Shown here: piece after piece, positions 44,097-53,209 of the stretch | Numbering within the stretch: the first letter of the stretch is position 1 | Layout of the letters: each line of letters starts with the position of its first letter | Source of the DNA: an uncultured Erysipelotrichaceae bacterium | GTDB taxonomy: Bacteria; Bacillota_I; Bacilli_A; Erysipelotrichales; Erysipelotrichaceae | Length of the DNA stretch: 64,000 bases | Direction of reading: 5' to 3' | Assembly (NCBI GenBank): GCA_949744505.1 | Contig: CATJXY010000034.1 | Coordinates: 124,001-188,000, forward strand | Program-made: the position numbers and the translations under genes | The notes under the pieces: generated by a model | Told to the model about the DNA's origin: nothing | What the model saw: only the letters and a program-made list of their open reading frames with translations | Databases searched by the model: none

Positions 44097-44339
44097 ATGG
44101 CTAAAAAAGAAACAGCAAAAGAACGTTTCGTTGCAGTTCGTAAAAATGAAGACGGAAACTTAAGTGAATTCAAGTCAAACACAGGTAAAGTCTATGACTA
44201 CGAAATGGCTATCGAAGCAATTGAAGCCGGAAAGATTGAAAATGCTCAATTATTTACCGGTCGTGATGGAAAGCAACACATCCGTAGTAAAAACGATGGC
44301 GATCCAAGCACAAAATTCTCTAACTTAAAAGAATTCTAA
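44097..44339 (+). CDS. DUF3892-family small protein
   Basis: An 80-residue soluble protein. The pattern of a short N-terminal strand, GKVYDYEMAIEAIEAGKIENAQLF, and a C-terminal GRDGKQHIRSKNDGDPSTKFSNL segment matches DUF3892 (PF13031). Function is not known. AGGAGG precedes the ATG. It lies 87 nt after the SIS gene, with no terminator between, and ends at a strong shared terminator. Confidence 0.78.
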   Translation: MAKKETAKERFVAVRKNEDGNLSEFKSNTGKVYDYEMAIEAIEAGKIENAQLFTGRDGKQHIRSKNDGDPSTKFSNLKEF

Positions 44340-44347
44340 ATTTCAAA

Positions 44348-44383
44348 AAAAAGACACTTTTCTATAAAGAATTGTGTCTTTTT
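44348..44383. terminator. Bidirectional terminator after the DUF3892 gene
   Basis: AAAAAGACAC (44348-44357) pairs with GTGTCTTTTT (44374-44383). It overlaps the stop codon of the convergent HTH-membrane gene. Confidence 0.8.
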
Positions 44384-45338
44384 AAATTAGAAACATTAGC
44401 CCAATTGTAAATAAATAAATTAAGAATCCAATCACACCGAAACGATGATTTAACATTGCTTTTTTTATTCGTTTGTTTTCATAAACAAATGATATCGTTA
44501 AAGAAAAAATTCCAAATAATAATATTCCACTCATCTTTATTGCCGATAATGTGTTATTTTCTATTCCTTTAATTTCAAATAATCCTCCCACAATAATCAT
44601 CGCAATAAATATACATAAAAAGTAGAGGCCTGTTACCCATAACCCTTTGTGAGCACGCTTAGCATCTTCTTCATTCACATATATTTTATCTATTGCTCGA
44701 TAATTAAATACCCCTATTCCTCCAACAAAATTCAATAAATAAAAAATCATCAAAATTTCATTGCAATATTTTAAATTCATGTTCAACAAATTTAATACAC
44801 AAAAAAAGAAAACATAAACAGTAGAAACAATTTCCACATGAAATTTCAAATTCATACACAATTTACTTACTTCATGTAAATTATACTGAATATGAGAATC
44901 AAATCCTGCAATTCCATCATAAGTATTATTTTTAATTGCATAAGAAAAATAATATGGTAAAAACATCTGAATAGGTACACAAATAATAAATATACAAATT
45001 AATGTTCCGATATGAAACTGTTTCAAAATAAGACTAAGAAAACTATACAAAATCAAACACGAAATAGATATTCCCGTAAAAATCAAAGAAATACTGTCAT
45101 TAGATGCTTTTGATTTACCTTCTTCTTTAATTTCGTCATAACCTAATAATGTTTCAACCGATACTTCAAATAATTCAGCAAGTTTGATTAAATGTTCAGA
45201 ACTTGGTTTAGAAATATTATTTTCCCATTTTGTCACAGATTGACGACTCAAATTCAGATATTCAGCGATTTTTTCCTGAGACAACCCTTTCTTTTTACGG
45301 TAATAAAGAATATTCTTACTCAATCTATTTTCTTCCAT
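44382..45338 (-). CDS. XRE-family HTH protein with a seven-helix membrane domain
   Basis: A 318-residue fusion. Residues 5-66 are an XRE helix-turn-helix (YRKKKGLSQEKIAEYLNLSRQSVTKWENNISKPSSEHLIKLAELF). After a short linker about seven membrane helices fill residues 80-318, with no recognisable enzymatic domain. Such proteins are thought to be membrane-bound regulators. The AT-rich gap 45339-45512 holds its promoter but no further gene. Confidence 0.85.
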   Translation of the reverse strand: MEENRLSKNILYYRKKKGLSQEKIAEYLNLSRQSVTKWENNISKPSSEHLIKLAELFEVSVETLLGYDEIKEEGKSKASNDSISLIFTGISISCLILYSFLSLILKQFHIGTLICIFIICVPIQMFLPYYFSYAIKNNTYDGIAGFDSHIQYNLHEVSKLCMNLKFHVEIVSTVYVFFFCVLNLLNMNLKYCNEILMIFYLLNFVGGIGVFNYRAIDKIYVNEEDAKRAHKGLWVTGLYFLCIFIAMIIVGGLFEIKGIENNTLSAIKMSGILLFGIFSLTISFVYENKRIKKAMLNHRFGVIGFLIYLFTIGLMFLI

Positions 45339-45512
45339 ATCCTTATTCTCCTTCTGATCAATGGCAATAAAATATCATTCTTTATAGTTTTATTCTACCA
45401 ACTATATGGAAACTTTTGGTTGCCTTTTTTACAAAAAAAAGTGCATCTTAAAATATCAAAAGATAAATTCTTTTATAATATTTATAAATGCTCTTTAAAT
45501 ATTTATTTTAAA

Positions 45513-46028
45513 TCAGCTAATAAACTGACCTAAGATACCGTATGAAAATAGAAGCATGATACATCCTGCTAAAACAACTCCTAGAACTGCTGCCAGAACA
45601 GCTTTTCTTTTATTCATGCCAATCATCGATGCAATCAAGCATCCCGTCCATGCACCTGTTCCCGGAAGAGGAATGCCAACAAATAACAATAGTCCAATGA
45701 ATTCTGCTTTCACAATCGAATCTTTTTTGTTTTCTGCTTTCCTTTCGAAAAACTCGGCAATAGGTTTAAAAATCTTTGTTTTTTTCATCCAAGCAAAAAT
45801 TGGTGAAATAAAAGCCAAAATAAATGGAATCGGTACTATATTTCCAATAAAACAAATAATAAAACTTTTTATTGGAGGCAATTTCAACAAGGATGCTGCA
45901 ATTAACCCTCCGCGCAGTTCAAGAATCGGAAAAAGTGAAATAATAAAAATTGTCAATTCCCTTCCAAAAGGAAGCGATAACAATCCACTCAACATTTCCA
46001 TAAAACTGCTCACTAAATTTTCTGTCAT
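45513..46028 (-). CDS. PF06695 (COG2426) membrane protein
   Basis: A 171-residue membrane protein. The FPILELRGGLIAASLLKLPP segment near residues 33-52 and GIPLPGTGAWTGCLIASMIG near 119-138 are the paired re-entrant-loop motifs of the family annotated small multidrug export (PF06695). Structural predictions relate PF06695 to the DedA/VTT superfamily, so lipid transport is a reasonable alternative to drug export. It is the last gene of an operon beginning at uppS, 15 nt after cls. Confidence 0.82.
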   Translation of the reverse strand: MTENLVSSFMEMLSGLLSLPFGRELTIFIISLFPILELRGGLIAASLLKLPPIKSFIICFIGNIVPIPFILAFISPIFAWMKKTKIFKPIAEFFERKAENKKDSIVKAEFIGLLLFVGIPLPGTGAWTGCLIASMIGMNKRKAVLAAVLGVVLAGCIMLLFSYGILGQFIS

Positions 46029-46043
46029 AAGTCTCTCCTTAAA

Positions 46044-47555
46044 TCACATCAAAGGTCCGAAAATACGAATCACCAAAATAAGCATTCTTTTTATAAAAGA
46101 AACATTTTTCATTTCTTCCAAAGTAATTTCTCTTGATACTTGTAAAGTATGTAAAAAATCAGTTTTCATATCTTGTATAGTTTTTGAATCACAAAGCCAA
46201 ACACCATCTTCAAAATGATGAACCAAACTACGATAATCTAAATTGATTGTCCCCACCACACCTAAACTATCGTCTACTATAAAGTTTTTTGCATGAACAA
46301 AACCAGGTGTATATTCATATATTTTCACACCTGCCTCTATCAATTGTTCATAGTAACTTCTGGTAATTTGAAATACGATCTTTTTATCAGGAATTCCAGG
46401 CGTGATGATTCGAACATCAATCCCTTTTTTTGCAGCTAATTCCAAAGTATAAATTAATTCACTGTCAATTATTAAATAGGGTGTAGTAATATACAAATAA
46501 TCTTGAGCATTACTAATCATATTGGCATATACAGATTCCCCTACCAGTTCATTATCCATCGGAGAATCACCAAAAGGTTGATAAAAACCTTCTGATTCAA
46601 ATGAATCAGGATGATAACGATGCGGATCATAATCCTCAAAATTTACATTTTCCGGAATAGATAAACACCAGTTTTCCAAAAACATCTCAGTCAGACTGAA
46701 CACAGCCTCTCCATACAAATAAATTGCAGAGTCCTTCCAATGTCCATATTTTTCAACCACATTAATGTATTCATCAGCTAAATTAATTCCCCCAGTAAAT
46801 CCCCTGTAACCATCAATAACGCAAATTTTTCTATGATCTCGGTTATTATGCATTACAGATAAAAATGGTCTGAAAGGATTAAAAACACACGTTTTGATTC
46901 CTTTACTTCTAAGCACATTATCATATTTGTACGGAAGTTTAAATCCACAACCCCAGTCATCATACATGAAACGAACTTCGACACCTTGCTTTACTTTATC
47001 TTCTAATATTTTTAAAATCTGATTCCACATTGCCCCTTCTTCGACAATAAAGTATTCCATAAAAATATAATGTTCTGCTTTATTTAACTCTTCAAGTAAC
47101 TTTTCGTAAAAAGATTCTCCCACTTCAAAATATTCAGATATGGTATTCTCATAACATGGATATCCTGCATAGCGAGATATGTATTGAGATTGACTCTTTT
47201 TATTCTTATCTAATTTTTCTAAAATACTTTCATCTTGTACAAGTAAAGGTCTAATTTTTTTAATAGATTCTGCATATATCTTATGTATCCATGTACTCTT
47301 ACAGAAAAAATAAAAAATGATACCGAAAAATGGAACAATAATCAAAATCAATATCCATGGTAAATGTGCTGAAGGATGATTTGTATCATTAAAAAGGTAT
47401 AATAACACAACTATTCCAAGAAAATTGATAATACCATAAAATAATGAAAAATACTCTCCTACTCGAAGAATTGCAAAAGCCATGAGAAAAAATTGTACTA
47501 CAATTAAAATTCCAACTATTACAAATCGAGAAAACAGCAATCGAATGAGTTTCAT
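46044..47555 (-). CDS. cls: Cardiolipin synthase
   Basis: A 503-residue phospholipase-D-superfamily enzyme with two N-terminal membrane helices. The two HKD motifs are HRKICVID (His241, Lys243) and HAKNFIVDD (His421, Lys423). It joins two phosphatidylglycerol molecules into cardiolipin. The gene starts 1 nt after galE and precedes the PF06695 gene, inside the envelope-lipid operon. Confidence 0.95.
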   Translation of the reverse strand: MKLIRLLFSRFVIVGILIVVQFFLMAFAILRVGEYFSLFYGIINFLGIVVLLYLFNDTNHPSAHLPWILILIIVPFFGIIFYFFCKSTWIHKIYAESIKKIRPLLVQDESILEKLDKNKKSQSQYISRYAGYPCYENTISEYFEVGESFYEKLLEELNKAEHYIFMEYFIVEEGAMWNQILKILEDKVKQGVEVRFMYDDWGCGFKLPYKYDNVLRSKGIKTCVFNPFRPFLSVMHNNRDHRKICVIDGYRGFTGGINLADEYINVVEKYGHWKDSAIYLYGEAVFSLTEMFLENWCLSIPENVNFEDYDPHRYHPDSFESEGFYQPFGDSPMDNELVGESVYANMISNAQDYLYITTPYLIIDSELIYTLELAAKKGIDVRIITPGIPDKKIVFQITRSYYEQLIEAGVKIYEYTPGFVHAKNFIVDDSLGVVGTINLDYRSLVHHFEDGVWLCDSKTIQDMKTDFLHTLQVSREITLEEMKNVSFIKRMLILVIRIFGPLM

Positions 47556-47556
47556 A

Positions 47557-48570
47557 CTATTGAACTCCGTCCGGATTTTTTACTGTAAAATTCCATGAAT
47601 CTTCACACATTTCTTCAATACTATATTGTGCTTCCCAACCAAACAATTTCTTTGCTTTTTCTGTATCAGCATAACAAGTTGCAATATCACCCGGTCTTCT
47701 ACTTGTTATTACATACGGAATCTTCACTTTACTGGCTTTCTCAAAAGCATCTTTAATCTGCAAAACAGAATAACCATTCCCCGTTCCTAAATTTACTGCT
47801 TCAATTCCCTGATGCTCATTTGCATACTCCAATGCTTTCACATGGCCTTTAGCTAAATCAACAACATGAATATAATCTCTTACACCCGTTCCGTCAATGG
47901 TATCATAGTCATCCCCAAAAACACTCAATCTTTCAAGTTTTCCGGCCGCTACACGAGCAATATAAGGCAATAGATTATTAGGTATACCATTTGGTGTTTC
48001 GCCAATCAAACCGCTTTTATGAGCTCCGATTGGATTAAAGTACCGAAGCAATACCGCACTAAATTCTTTATCTGAGTGACAAAGGTCCGTCAATATTTGC
48101 TCGATAAATAACTTAGTTGTTCCATATGGGTTCGTTGTATGTAAAGGAAAATTCTCTTTGATCGGAACACTCGCAGGATCACCGTAAACTGTTGCACTGG
48201 ATGAAAATACAATCTTCTTGCAATGAAACTCTTGCATTACTTCAAGAAGATTTAATGTACCTGTAATATTGTTTTGATAATATTTTAGAGGAATAGCAAC
48301 AGACTCTCCAACTGCTTTAAGCCCAGCAAAATGAATTACTGAATCAATATCGTTTTCTCGAAAAATTCGGCGAAGAGCTTCTTTATCACATAAATCTTCT
48401 TTATAAAACTTTGGAAGCACATGAGTAATTTGCTCAATTCGATTCAGTACTTCTTCAGAAGAATTATAAAGATTATCCACAATGATAATTTCTTTACCTG
48501 CTTCAATCAATTCTACTGCTGTATGAGAACCTATAAAACCTGTTCCACCTGTAATCAATACACTTTTCAT
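47557..48570 (-). CDS. galE: UDP-glucose 4-epimerase
   Basis: A 337-residue extended short-chain dehydrogenase. NAD-binding GGTGFIGSHT is at residues 7-16, catalytic Ser in FSSSATVYG, YGTTK gives the Tyr-x-x-x-Lys pair, and NPIGAHKSGLIGE follows. It interconverts UDP-glucose and UDP-galactose, feeding surface polysaccharide precursors. It lies between the DUF368 gene and cls, each 1-3 nt away. Confidence 0.96.
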   Translation of the reverse strand: MKSVLITGGTGFIGSHTAVELIEAGKEIIIVDNLYNSSEEVLNRIEQITHVLPKFYKEDLCDKEALRRIFRENDIDSVIHFAGLKAVGESVAIPLKYYQNNITGTLNLLEVMQEFHCKKIVFSSSATVYGDPASVPIKENFPLHTTNPYGTTKLFIEQILTDLCHSDKEFSAVLLRYFNPIGAHKSGLIGETPNGIPNNLLPYIARVAAGKLERLSVFGDDYDTIDGTGVRDYIHVVDLAKGHVKALEYANEHQGIEAVNLGTGNGYSVLQIKDAFEKASKVKIPYVITSRRPGDIATCYADTEKAKKLFGWEAQYSIEEMCEDSWNFTVKNPDGVQ

Positions 48571-48573
48571 ATT

Positions 48574-49401
48574 TTATCCCTCTTTCATTTGTTTCTTCGA
48601 AAACCATAAAACGATCATAAACATAATTAAAAATGAAATTACTGAAAATAAACCATGCCAATCAAAGCTAATTCCCGGAAATATTTGAAATACAGAACCA
48701 ATCATCAGTCCTAAAATCGCAAGATATGTAGGTCTCTTATGATGATTCATCAAATAAGAAACCAGTCTAGAACCAGCAATAATCCCGAAAATAGCTCCTA
48801 ATAGCACAGGTATACATAATGGTATAATCAAATTAGGAATTGCATAACCATAAATGTTACGATACATATTCATAATGATCAAAAGTAAGCTTCCACTAAT
48901 ACCGGGAATAATCATAGTAAATGCTGCAACTGCCATAGCCAAAAATAAGGCAATAAAACTAACAGGGGTTAATTCGGTGAAATGAATGGTTCCACTTGTT
49001 TTATCCCCGTTTGCAAACATCAAAACAATCATTACAGCAAATGTTAGAAAAAAGAAAAACCAGTCTTGCTTCTTTGTGTCTTGAACAACTTGAATATGGG
49101 AATACAACAAGGGTACAGATCCGAATATAACTCCTATAAACCCAAAATAGGTTTCTTGAGAATAATATTCTAAACAAAATTGCATCACATTACTTAACCC
49201 AATAATACCAATAAGTGCTCCAATTACTAAGAAAATAAGAAACTTGATATTCTTTTTTATTACCTCTTTTTTCAGAGATAATATCGAAACCAATCGATCA
49301 TAGAAATTCAAAATAACAGCCATTGTTCCACCGCTAACTCCCGGTACAACATTTGCCATCCCCATGATCATTCCATAAAATATATACTTTACTTCCTGCA
49401 T
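48574..49401 (-). CDS. DUF368 polyprenyl-phosphate translocase candidate (PopT-like)
   Basis: A 275-residue membrane protein with about eight helices. The opening GMIMGMANVVPGVSGGTMAVIL and the later MIIPGISGSLLLIIMNMY repeat the VPGVSGGT/PGISGS motifs of DUF368. Proteins of this family (PopT) have been shown to recycle undecaprenyl phosphate across the membrane. The operon also makes the carrier (dxr, uppS), which strengthens this reading. It follows rseP by 9 nt. Confidence 0.9.
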   Translation of the reverse strand: MQEVKYIFYGMIMGMANVVPGVSGGTMAVILNFYDRLVSILSLKKEVIKKNIKFLIFLVIGALIGIIGLSNVMQFCLEYYSQETYFGFIGVIFGSVPLLYSHIQVVQDTKKQDWFFFFLTFAVMIVLMFANGDKTSGTIHFTELTPVSFIALFLAMAVAAFTMIIPGISGSLLLIIMNMYRNIYGYAIPNLIIPLCIPVLLGAIFGIIAGSRLVSYLMNHHKRPTYLAILGLMIGSVFQIFPGISFDWHGLFSVISFLIMFMIVLWFSKKQMKEG

Positions 49402-49410
49402 AATTCCTCC

Positions 49411-50460
49411 TTATGAAAACAGCCTGATGACATCTTGAAATGTTACAAATATCATTAATGCAAAAAACAACATAAAACTACCCAAGATAACCGCATTTTC
49501 AAATTTTTTATTAATTGGTCTACGTATTATCATCTCAATCAAAAGTAAAAAGACTCGTCCTCCGTCCAATGCTGGTAAAGGAATTGCATTAAATATTCCT
49601 ATATTTAGCGACATCAAACCAATTAGAAGAAGATAATTTTTAATTCCATAAGAAGCTTGCTGTGCTGTTGCATTATAAATACCTACTGGGCCGGAAAGCT
49701 GATTCAGCCCGATTCCTTTAAACAATCTTAAAATAGTATCAAACATTTCTTTGGCTGTATCTTTCAAATAGTCAAAACCATAATACCCTGCATTTAAAAT
49801 ATTAATTGAAACAAGTTCGGCAGAAGGAATCATTACTCCAATTAAATAACTATCTGTCTCTTCATTGTATCGTGGAGTCAAATTAAATTTCATAATTTGT
49901 CCGGCTCTTTCAATGGTATATTCGGCTTCATCATGATATATTGCAGTATAAGTCAGAATATCATAAAAGTCATCAGGATGAATTTCTGTTCCATCGCTGA
50001 ATCGAACAGCCACAATCCGATCTCCCTTTTGAATATTTGCTTCCTCAGCAGCAGAATTTTCAACAATCCCATCTACTATCGGTAATGGTGCTAATGCATA
50101 AGAACCGGAAGATAAAATAACACCACTAAAAATTACCCATGCCAAAACAAAATTCATAAAAATTCCAGCTAAAAAAACAATAACCTGCTTCCATTTAGCA
50201 ATTCCTTTAATGGTTCTTTCTTCAGGAACTTCCATATCCAACTGAGCATCCGGTTCCCCCGCCATCGAAACAAACCCACCAATTGGTAAAGCACGTAAAG
50301 AATAAGTCGTCTCCCCTATTTTTTTCTTAAGAATCTGCGGTCCCATCCCTAACGAAAATTCATTGCAATAAACGCCAAAAGACTTTGCGGCAATAAAATG
50401 CCCAAGCTCATGAATTGTAATAATTACAGACAACAATACTAAAAAATAGATAATCGTCAT
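49411..50460 (-). CDS. rseP: RIP site-2 metalloprotease RseP
   Basis: A 349-residue intramembrane protease. HELGH at residues 17-21 holds the zinc ligands, a PDZ domain lies near 115-200, and the second motif is NAIPLPALDGG. It cuts anti-sigma factors and signal-peptide remnants within the membrane. The ATG overlaps the dxr stop by 4 nt. The dxr-rseP pair is widely conserved. Confidence 0.96.
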   Translation of the reverse strand: MTIIYFLVLLSVIITIHELGHFIAAKSFGVYCNEFSLGMGPQILKKKIGETTYSLRALPIGGFVSMAGEPDAQLDMEVPEERTIKGIAKWKQVIVFLAGIFMNFVLAWVIFSGVILSSGSYALAPLPIVDGIVENSAAEEANIQKGDRIVAVRFSDGTEIHPDDFYDILTYTAIYHDEAEYTIERAGQIMKFNLTPRYNEETDSYLIGVMIPSAELVSINILNAGYYGFDYLKDTAKEMFDTILRLFKGIGLNQLSGPVGIYNATAQQASYGIKNYLLLIGLMSLNIGIFNAIPLPALDGGRVFLLLIEMIIRRPINKKFENAVILGSFMLFFALMIFVTFQDVIRLFS

Positions 50461-51614
50461 TTTTTTACTCCTTTCACAAACTCACTCGCTTTTTCACGAG
50501 CAAGATAGTCCGCTTCATAAATATCTTCTAAAGCAATTTCTTTTTTATAAGGAATTGCATCACATGTTTTCATGATTATATCCTCTATATCTAAAAATCC
50601 AATTCTGCCTTCTCTAAATGCAAGATTTGCGACTTCATTTGCAGCATTCATAACAGCTGGCATATTCCCTCCCATTCTTCCAATTTTATAGGCAAATTCC
50701 AACAGTGGATATCGAATTTTATCAGCGGCTCTAAAATGAAGTGTTCCCACTTTCACTAAGTCTAAGCATTCACTACCACATAGTTCTAACCTCTTCGGAT
50801 AAGAAAGTGCATATTGAATCGGAAGCTTCATATCTGCGGTTCCCATTTGGGCAATAATCGCATGATCTTGGTATTCTACCATAGAATGAACAATACTTTC
50901 TTCATGAATTAAAACATCAATTTTATCATAACTCAAATTAAACAACCAATGTGCTTCCATCACTTCAAATCCCTTATTCATCATCGTAGCACAATCAATC
51001 GTAATTTTTTCTCCCATCAACCAGTTTGGATGAGCTAATGCTTGTTTAACAGTTACATTCTTGCATTCTTCTCGGCTTAGCTTTCTAAAACTTCCTCCAC
51101 TAGCCGTAATTATCAATCTTTTTACTTCTCTGATATCATTTCCTTGAAGACACTGAAAAATTGCAGAATGCTCACTATCAATTGGTGTCAATTTAATTTT
51201 ATGATCCCTACATGCCTTCATTACGATTTCTCCGGCAACAACTAATGTTTCTTTATTCGCAAGAGCAATATCTTTTTTTGCTTCAATAGCCTTTAATGTA
51301 GGTGTCAAGCCCACAAATCCGACAAGAGCATTGACAACAAGATCAGCAGAAGATAAAGTTACAAGATGAATCAAACCATCTTCTCCCCATCCAATGCTTA
51401 TATCGGGAAACTCTTTTTTTAATAATTGAGCATCTTCTTTTTGAGCCACGCAAACTTCTTGAATATGGACTTTATTTAAAATTTCTTTAAGCTTAGATAT
51501 ATTTTTTCCGGCACTTATCGCAATTATATTAAATTCATCCGGGTGAGCTAGACAAACATCTATTGTTTGAATACCAATTGAACCGGTTGCTCCAAGTAAT
51601 ACAATATTTTTCAT
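50457..51614 (-). CDS. dxr: 1-deoxy-D-xylulose 5-phosphate reductoisomerase (IspC)
   Basis: A 385-residue MEP-pathway enzyme making 2-C-methylerythritol 4-phosphate. Dinucleotide-binding GATGSIG is at residues 8-14; LANKETLVVAGE, the metal-binding TPIDSEHSAIFQCL and ITASGGSFR follow, then HPNWLMGEKITIDCATMMNKG. It overlaps cdsA by 4 nt and rseP by 4 nt. With ispG and ispH elsewhere in the window it supplies the isoprenoids used by UppS. Confidence 0.97.
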   Translation of the reverse strand: MKNIVLLGATGSIGIQTIDVCLAHPDEFNIIAISAGKNISKLKEILNKVHIQEVCVAQKEDAQLLKKEFPDISIGWGEDGLIHLVTLSSADLVVNALVGFVGLTPTLKAIEAKKDIALANKETLVVAGEIVMKACRDHKIKLTPIDSEHSAIFQCLQGNDIREVKRLIITASGGSFRKLSREECKNVTVKQALAHPNWLMGEKITIDCATMMNKGFEVMEAHWLFNLSYDKIDVLIHEESIVHSMVEYQDHAIIAQMGTADMKLPIQYALSYPKRLELCGSECLDLVKVGTLHFRAADKIRYPLLEFAYKIGRMGGNMPAVMNAANEVANLAFREGRIGFLDIEDIIMKTCDAIPYKKEIALEDIYEADYLAREKASEFVKGVKK

Positions 51615-52381
51615 ATCATCATTCCAATCATTAAAATATAAAATAACAACAAATTAAACAATAAACTATCAATTCTGTCTAAGACTCCACCATGCCCCGG
51701 AAAAATCTTTCCAAAATCTTTTACTTGATAATGCCTTTTAATCGCACTTAATGCAAGATCTCCGATTTGTCCAATAATAGGCATTAAAACACTGCCACAG
51801 ACAATAACTTCAAGAGGAAGGATATCTGCAAGATAAAAATATGCAAATAAAAATGATCCTATTGCTCCCAAAATCCATCCACCAATTGATCCCTCAATTG
51901 TTTTTTTCGGTGAAATACGAGGATTTAGTTTATGTTTACCAAAAAAATAACCGCAAAAATAAGCACCCGTATCCGTAAGATATGTTGCCAACAAAATAAA
52001 CATCATAATTAATGGTGAAATTTTATAGATTTGACTGATGCATTTTACAGCCATGACCACAATATTCATCATGCAATATACAAGTCCAACATCATCAATA
52101 CTAAACCAAGAAAAACAAATCGTCATAAAGTAAAGTAAAATCAAAGATACAATTAAACCTACCAATAATAAATTATTTGGAAGCAAGAATAAGATAATCA
52201 TCATCATTATAAATCCAAGAAGAACCCAAACAGGAGTCTTCTTTTGTCTTACTTTCAAAATTTCATCCGCTCCAACACTGACAAATGCAAAGATCAAAAG
52301 ATCAAGTAGCCAACTACCATACAAAAGCGGTGGTAATACGACTGCAATGATAATAATTGCTGTGATCATTCGCTCTTTCAT
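51611..52381 (-). CDS. cdsA: Phosphatidate cytidylyltransferase
   Basis: A 256-residue membrane enzyme forming CDP-diacylglycerol from CTP and phosphatidic acid. Seven or eight helices are present, with the signature TDTGAYFCGYFFGKHKLNPRISPKKTIEGSIGG and the C-terminal KDFGKIFPGHGGVLDRIDSLLF motif holding the catalytic aspartates. It lies 1 nt after uppS and overlaps dxr by 4 nt. Confidence 0.96.
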   Translation of the reverse strand: MKERMITAIIIIAVVLPPLLYGSWLLDLLIFAFVSVGADEILKVRQKKTPVWVLLGFIMMMIILFLLPNNLLLVGLIVSLILLYFMTICFSWFSIDDVGLVYCMMNIVVMAVKCISQIYKISPLIMMFILLATYLTDTGAYFCGYFFGKHKLNPRISPKKTIEGSIGGWILGAIGSFLFAYFYLADILPLEVIVCGSVLMPIIGQIGDLALSAIKRHYQVKDFGKIFPGHGGVLDRIDSLLFNLLLFYILMIGMMI

Positions 52382-52382
52382 A

Positions 52383-53084
52383 CTACTTCACTCCTCCAAA
52401 TCGACGATCTCTTCTTTTAAACTCTTCAATCGTCTTTTTAAATATTTCCGGTGTAAAATCTGGCCAAGCCTCATCTACAAAAACGAGCTCAGCATATGCA
52501 ACTTGCCATAAAAGAAAATTTGATATTCTGATTTCTCCACTCGTTCGAATCATTAAATCTAATGATGGAAATTCACTCGTCATCAAATAATGTTCAAATT
52601 TCTCTTCATCTAAGTCGTTATTTATTTTACCATTTTTTACATCCTCTGCATAGTGTTTAGCTGCTAATAGAATTTCTCTTCTTCCACCATAGTTCATTGC
52701 AAAGTTCAAGATCATTCCTGTATTGTCTTTAGTTTGTTCGATCGCTTCTGTTAAAATATCAGCAGTTGCTTTTGGAAATCGATCCATCTCACCTATCATA
52801 CAAATACGTATATTCTTTTCCATCAATTCTTTTAAAAAGCGTGAAAAAAACACAGATGGCAATTTCATCAAATAATCTACTTCATTTTTTTCTCTTTTCC
52901 AATTCTCGGTCGAAAAAGCATAAAGTGTTAAAACTTCAATTCCCATTTCATTCGCTGCAATTGCAATATTTCGAACATTCTCAGATCCTTGATAATGCCC
53001 TGCTGTTCTAGGTTTATTCTGTTTTTTTGCCCATCTGCCATTACCATCCATAATAATGGCCACATGCCTGATTTGATTTTCCAT
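52383..53084 (-). CDS. uppS: Isoprenyl transferase (undecaprenyl diphosphate synthase)
   Basis: A 233-residue cis-prenyltransferase. IIMDGNGRWAKK (catalytic Asp13), FSTENWKR, and the MIRTSGEIRISNFLLWQVAYAEL C-terminal signature are present. It builds the C55 carrier lipid for peptidoglycan and teichoic acids. ATG at 53084 follows AAAGGAGA; the reading to 53111 has no ribosome binding site. It opens an eight-gene run: uppS, cdsA, dxr, rseP, DUF368, galE, cls, PF06695. Confidence 0.97.
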   Translation of the reverse strand: MENQIRHVAIIMDGNGRWAKKQNKPRTAGHYQGSENVRNIAIAANEMGIEVLTLYAFSTENWKREKNEVDYLMKLPSVFFSRFLKELMEKNIRICMIGEMDRFPKATADILTEAIEQTKDNTGMILNFAMNYGGRREILLAAKHYAEDVKNGKINNDLDEEKFEHYLMTSEFPSLDLMIRTSGEIRISNFLLWQVAYAELVFVDEAWPDFTPEIFKKTIEEFKRRDRRFGGVK

Positions 53085-53187
53085 AAATTCTCCTTTATAA
53101 CATGATGGCAATTAAAATCACCATCATATTAAAGTGTAATACAATACCTCTTTAAAATAGTCCAATATTTTATTTTTTTATGAAAGA

Positions 53188-53205
53188 AGCTCACCGAAGT
53201 GAGCT
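53188..53205 (-). terminator. frr terminator
   Basis: On the minus strand AGCTCAC, TTCG tetraloop, GTGAGCT is followed by a T-rich stretch, just past the frr stop. It separates frr from uppS transcription. Confidence 0.8.
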
Positions 53206-53209
53206 CAGT

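Noticed and set aside
45513-46028. Dedicated multidrug exporter
   Set aside because: The family name is historical; operon context and motif layout suit a lipid-related role at least as well, so no resistance is claimed.
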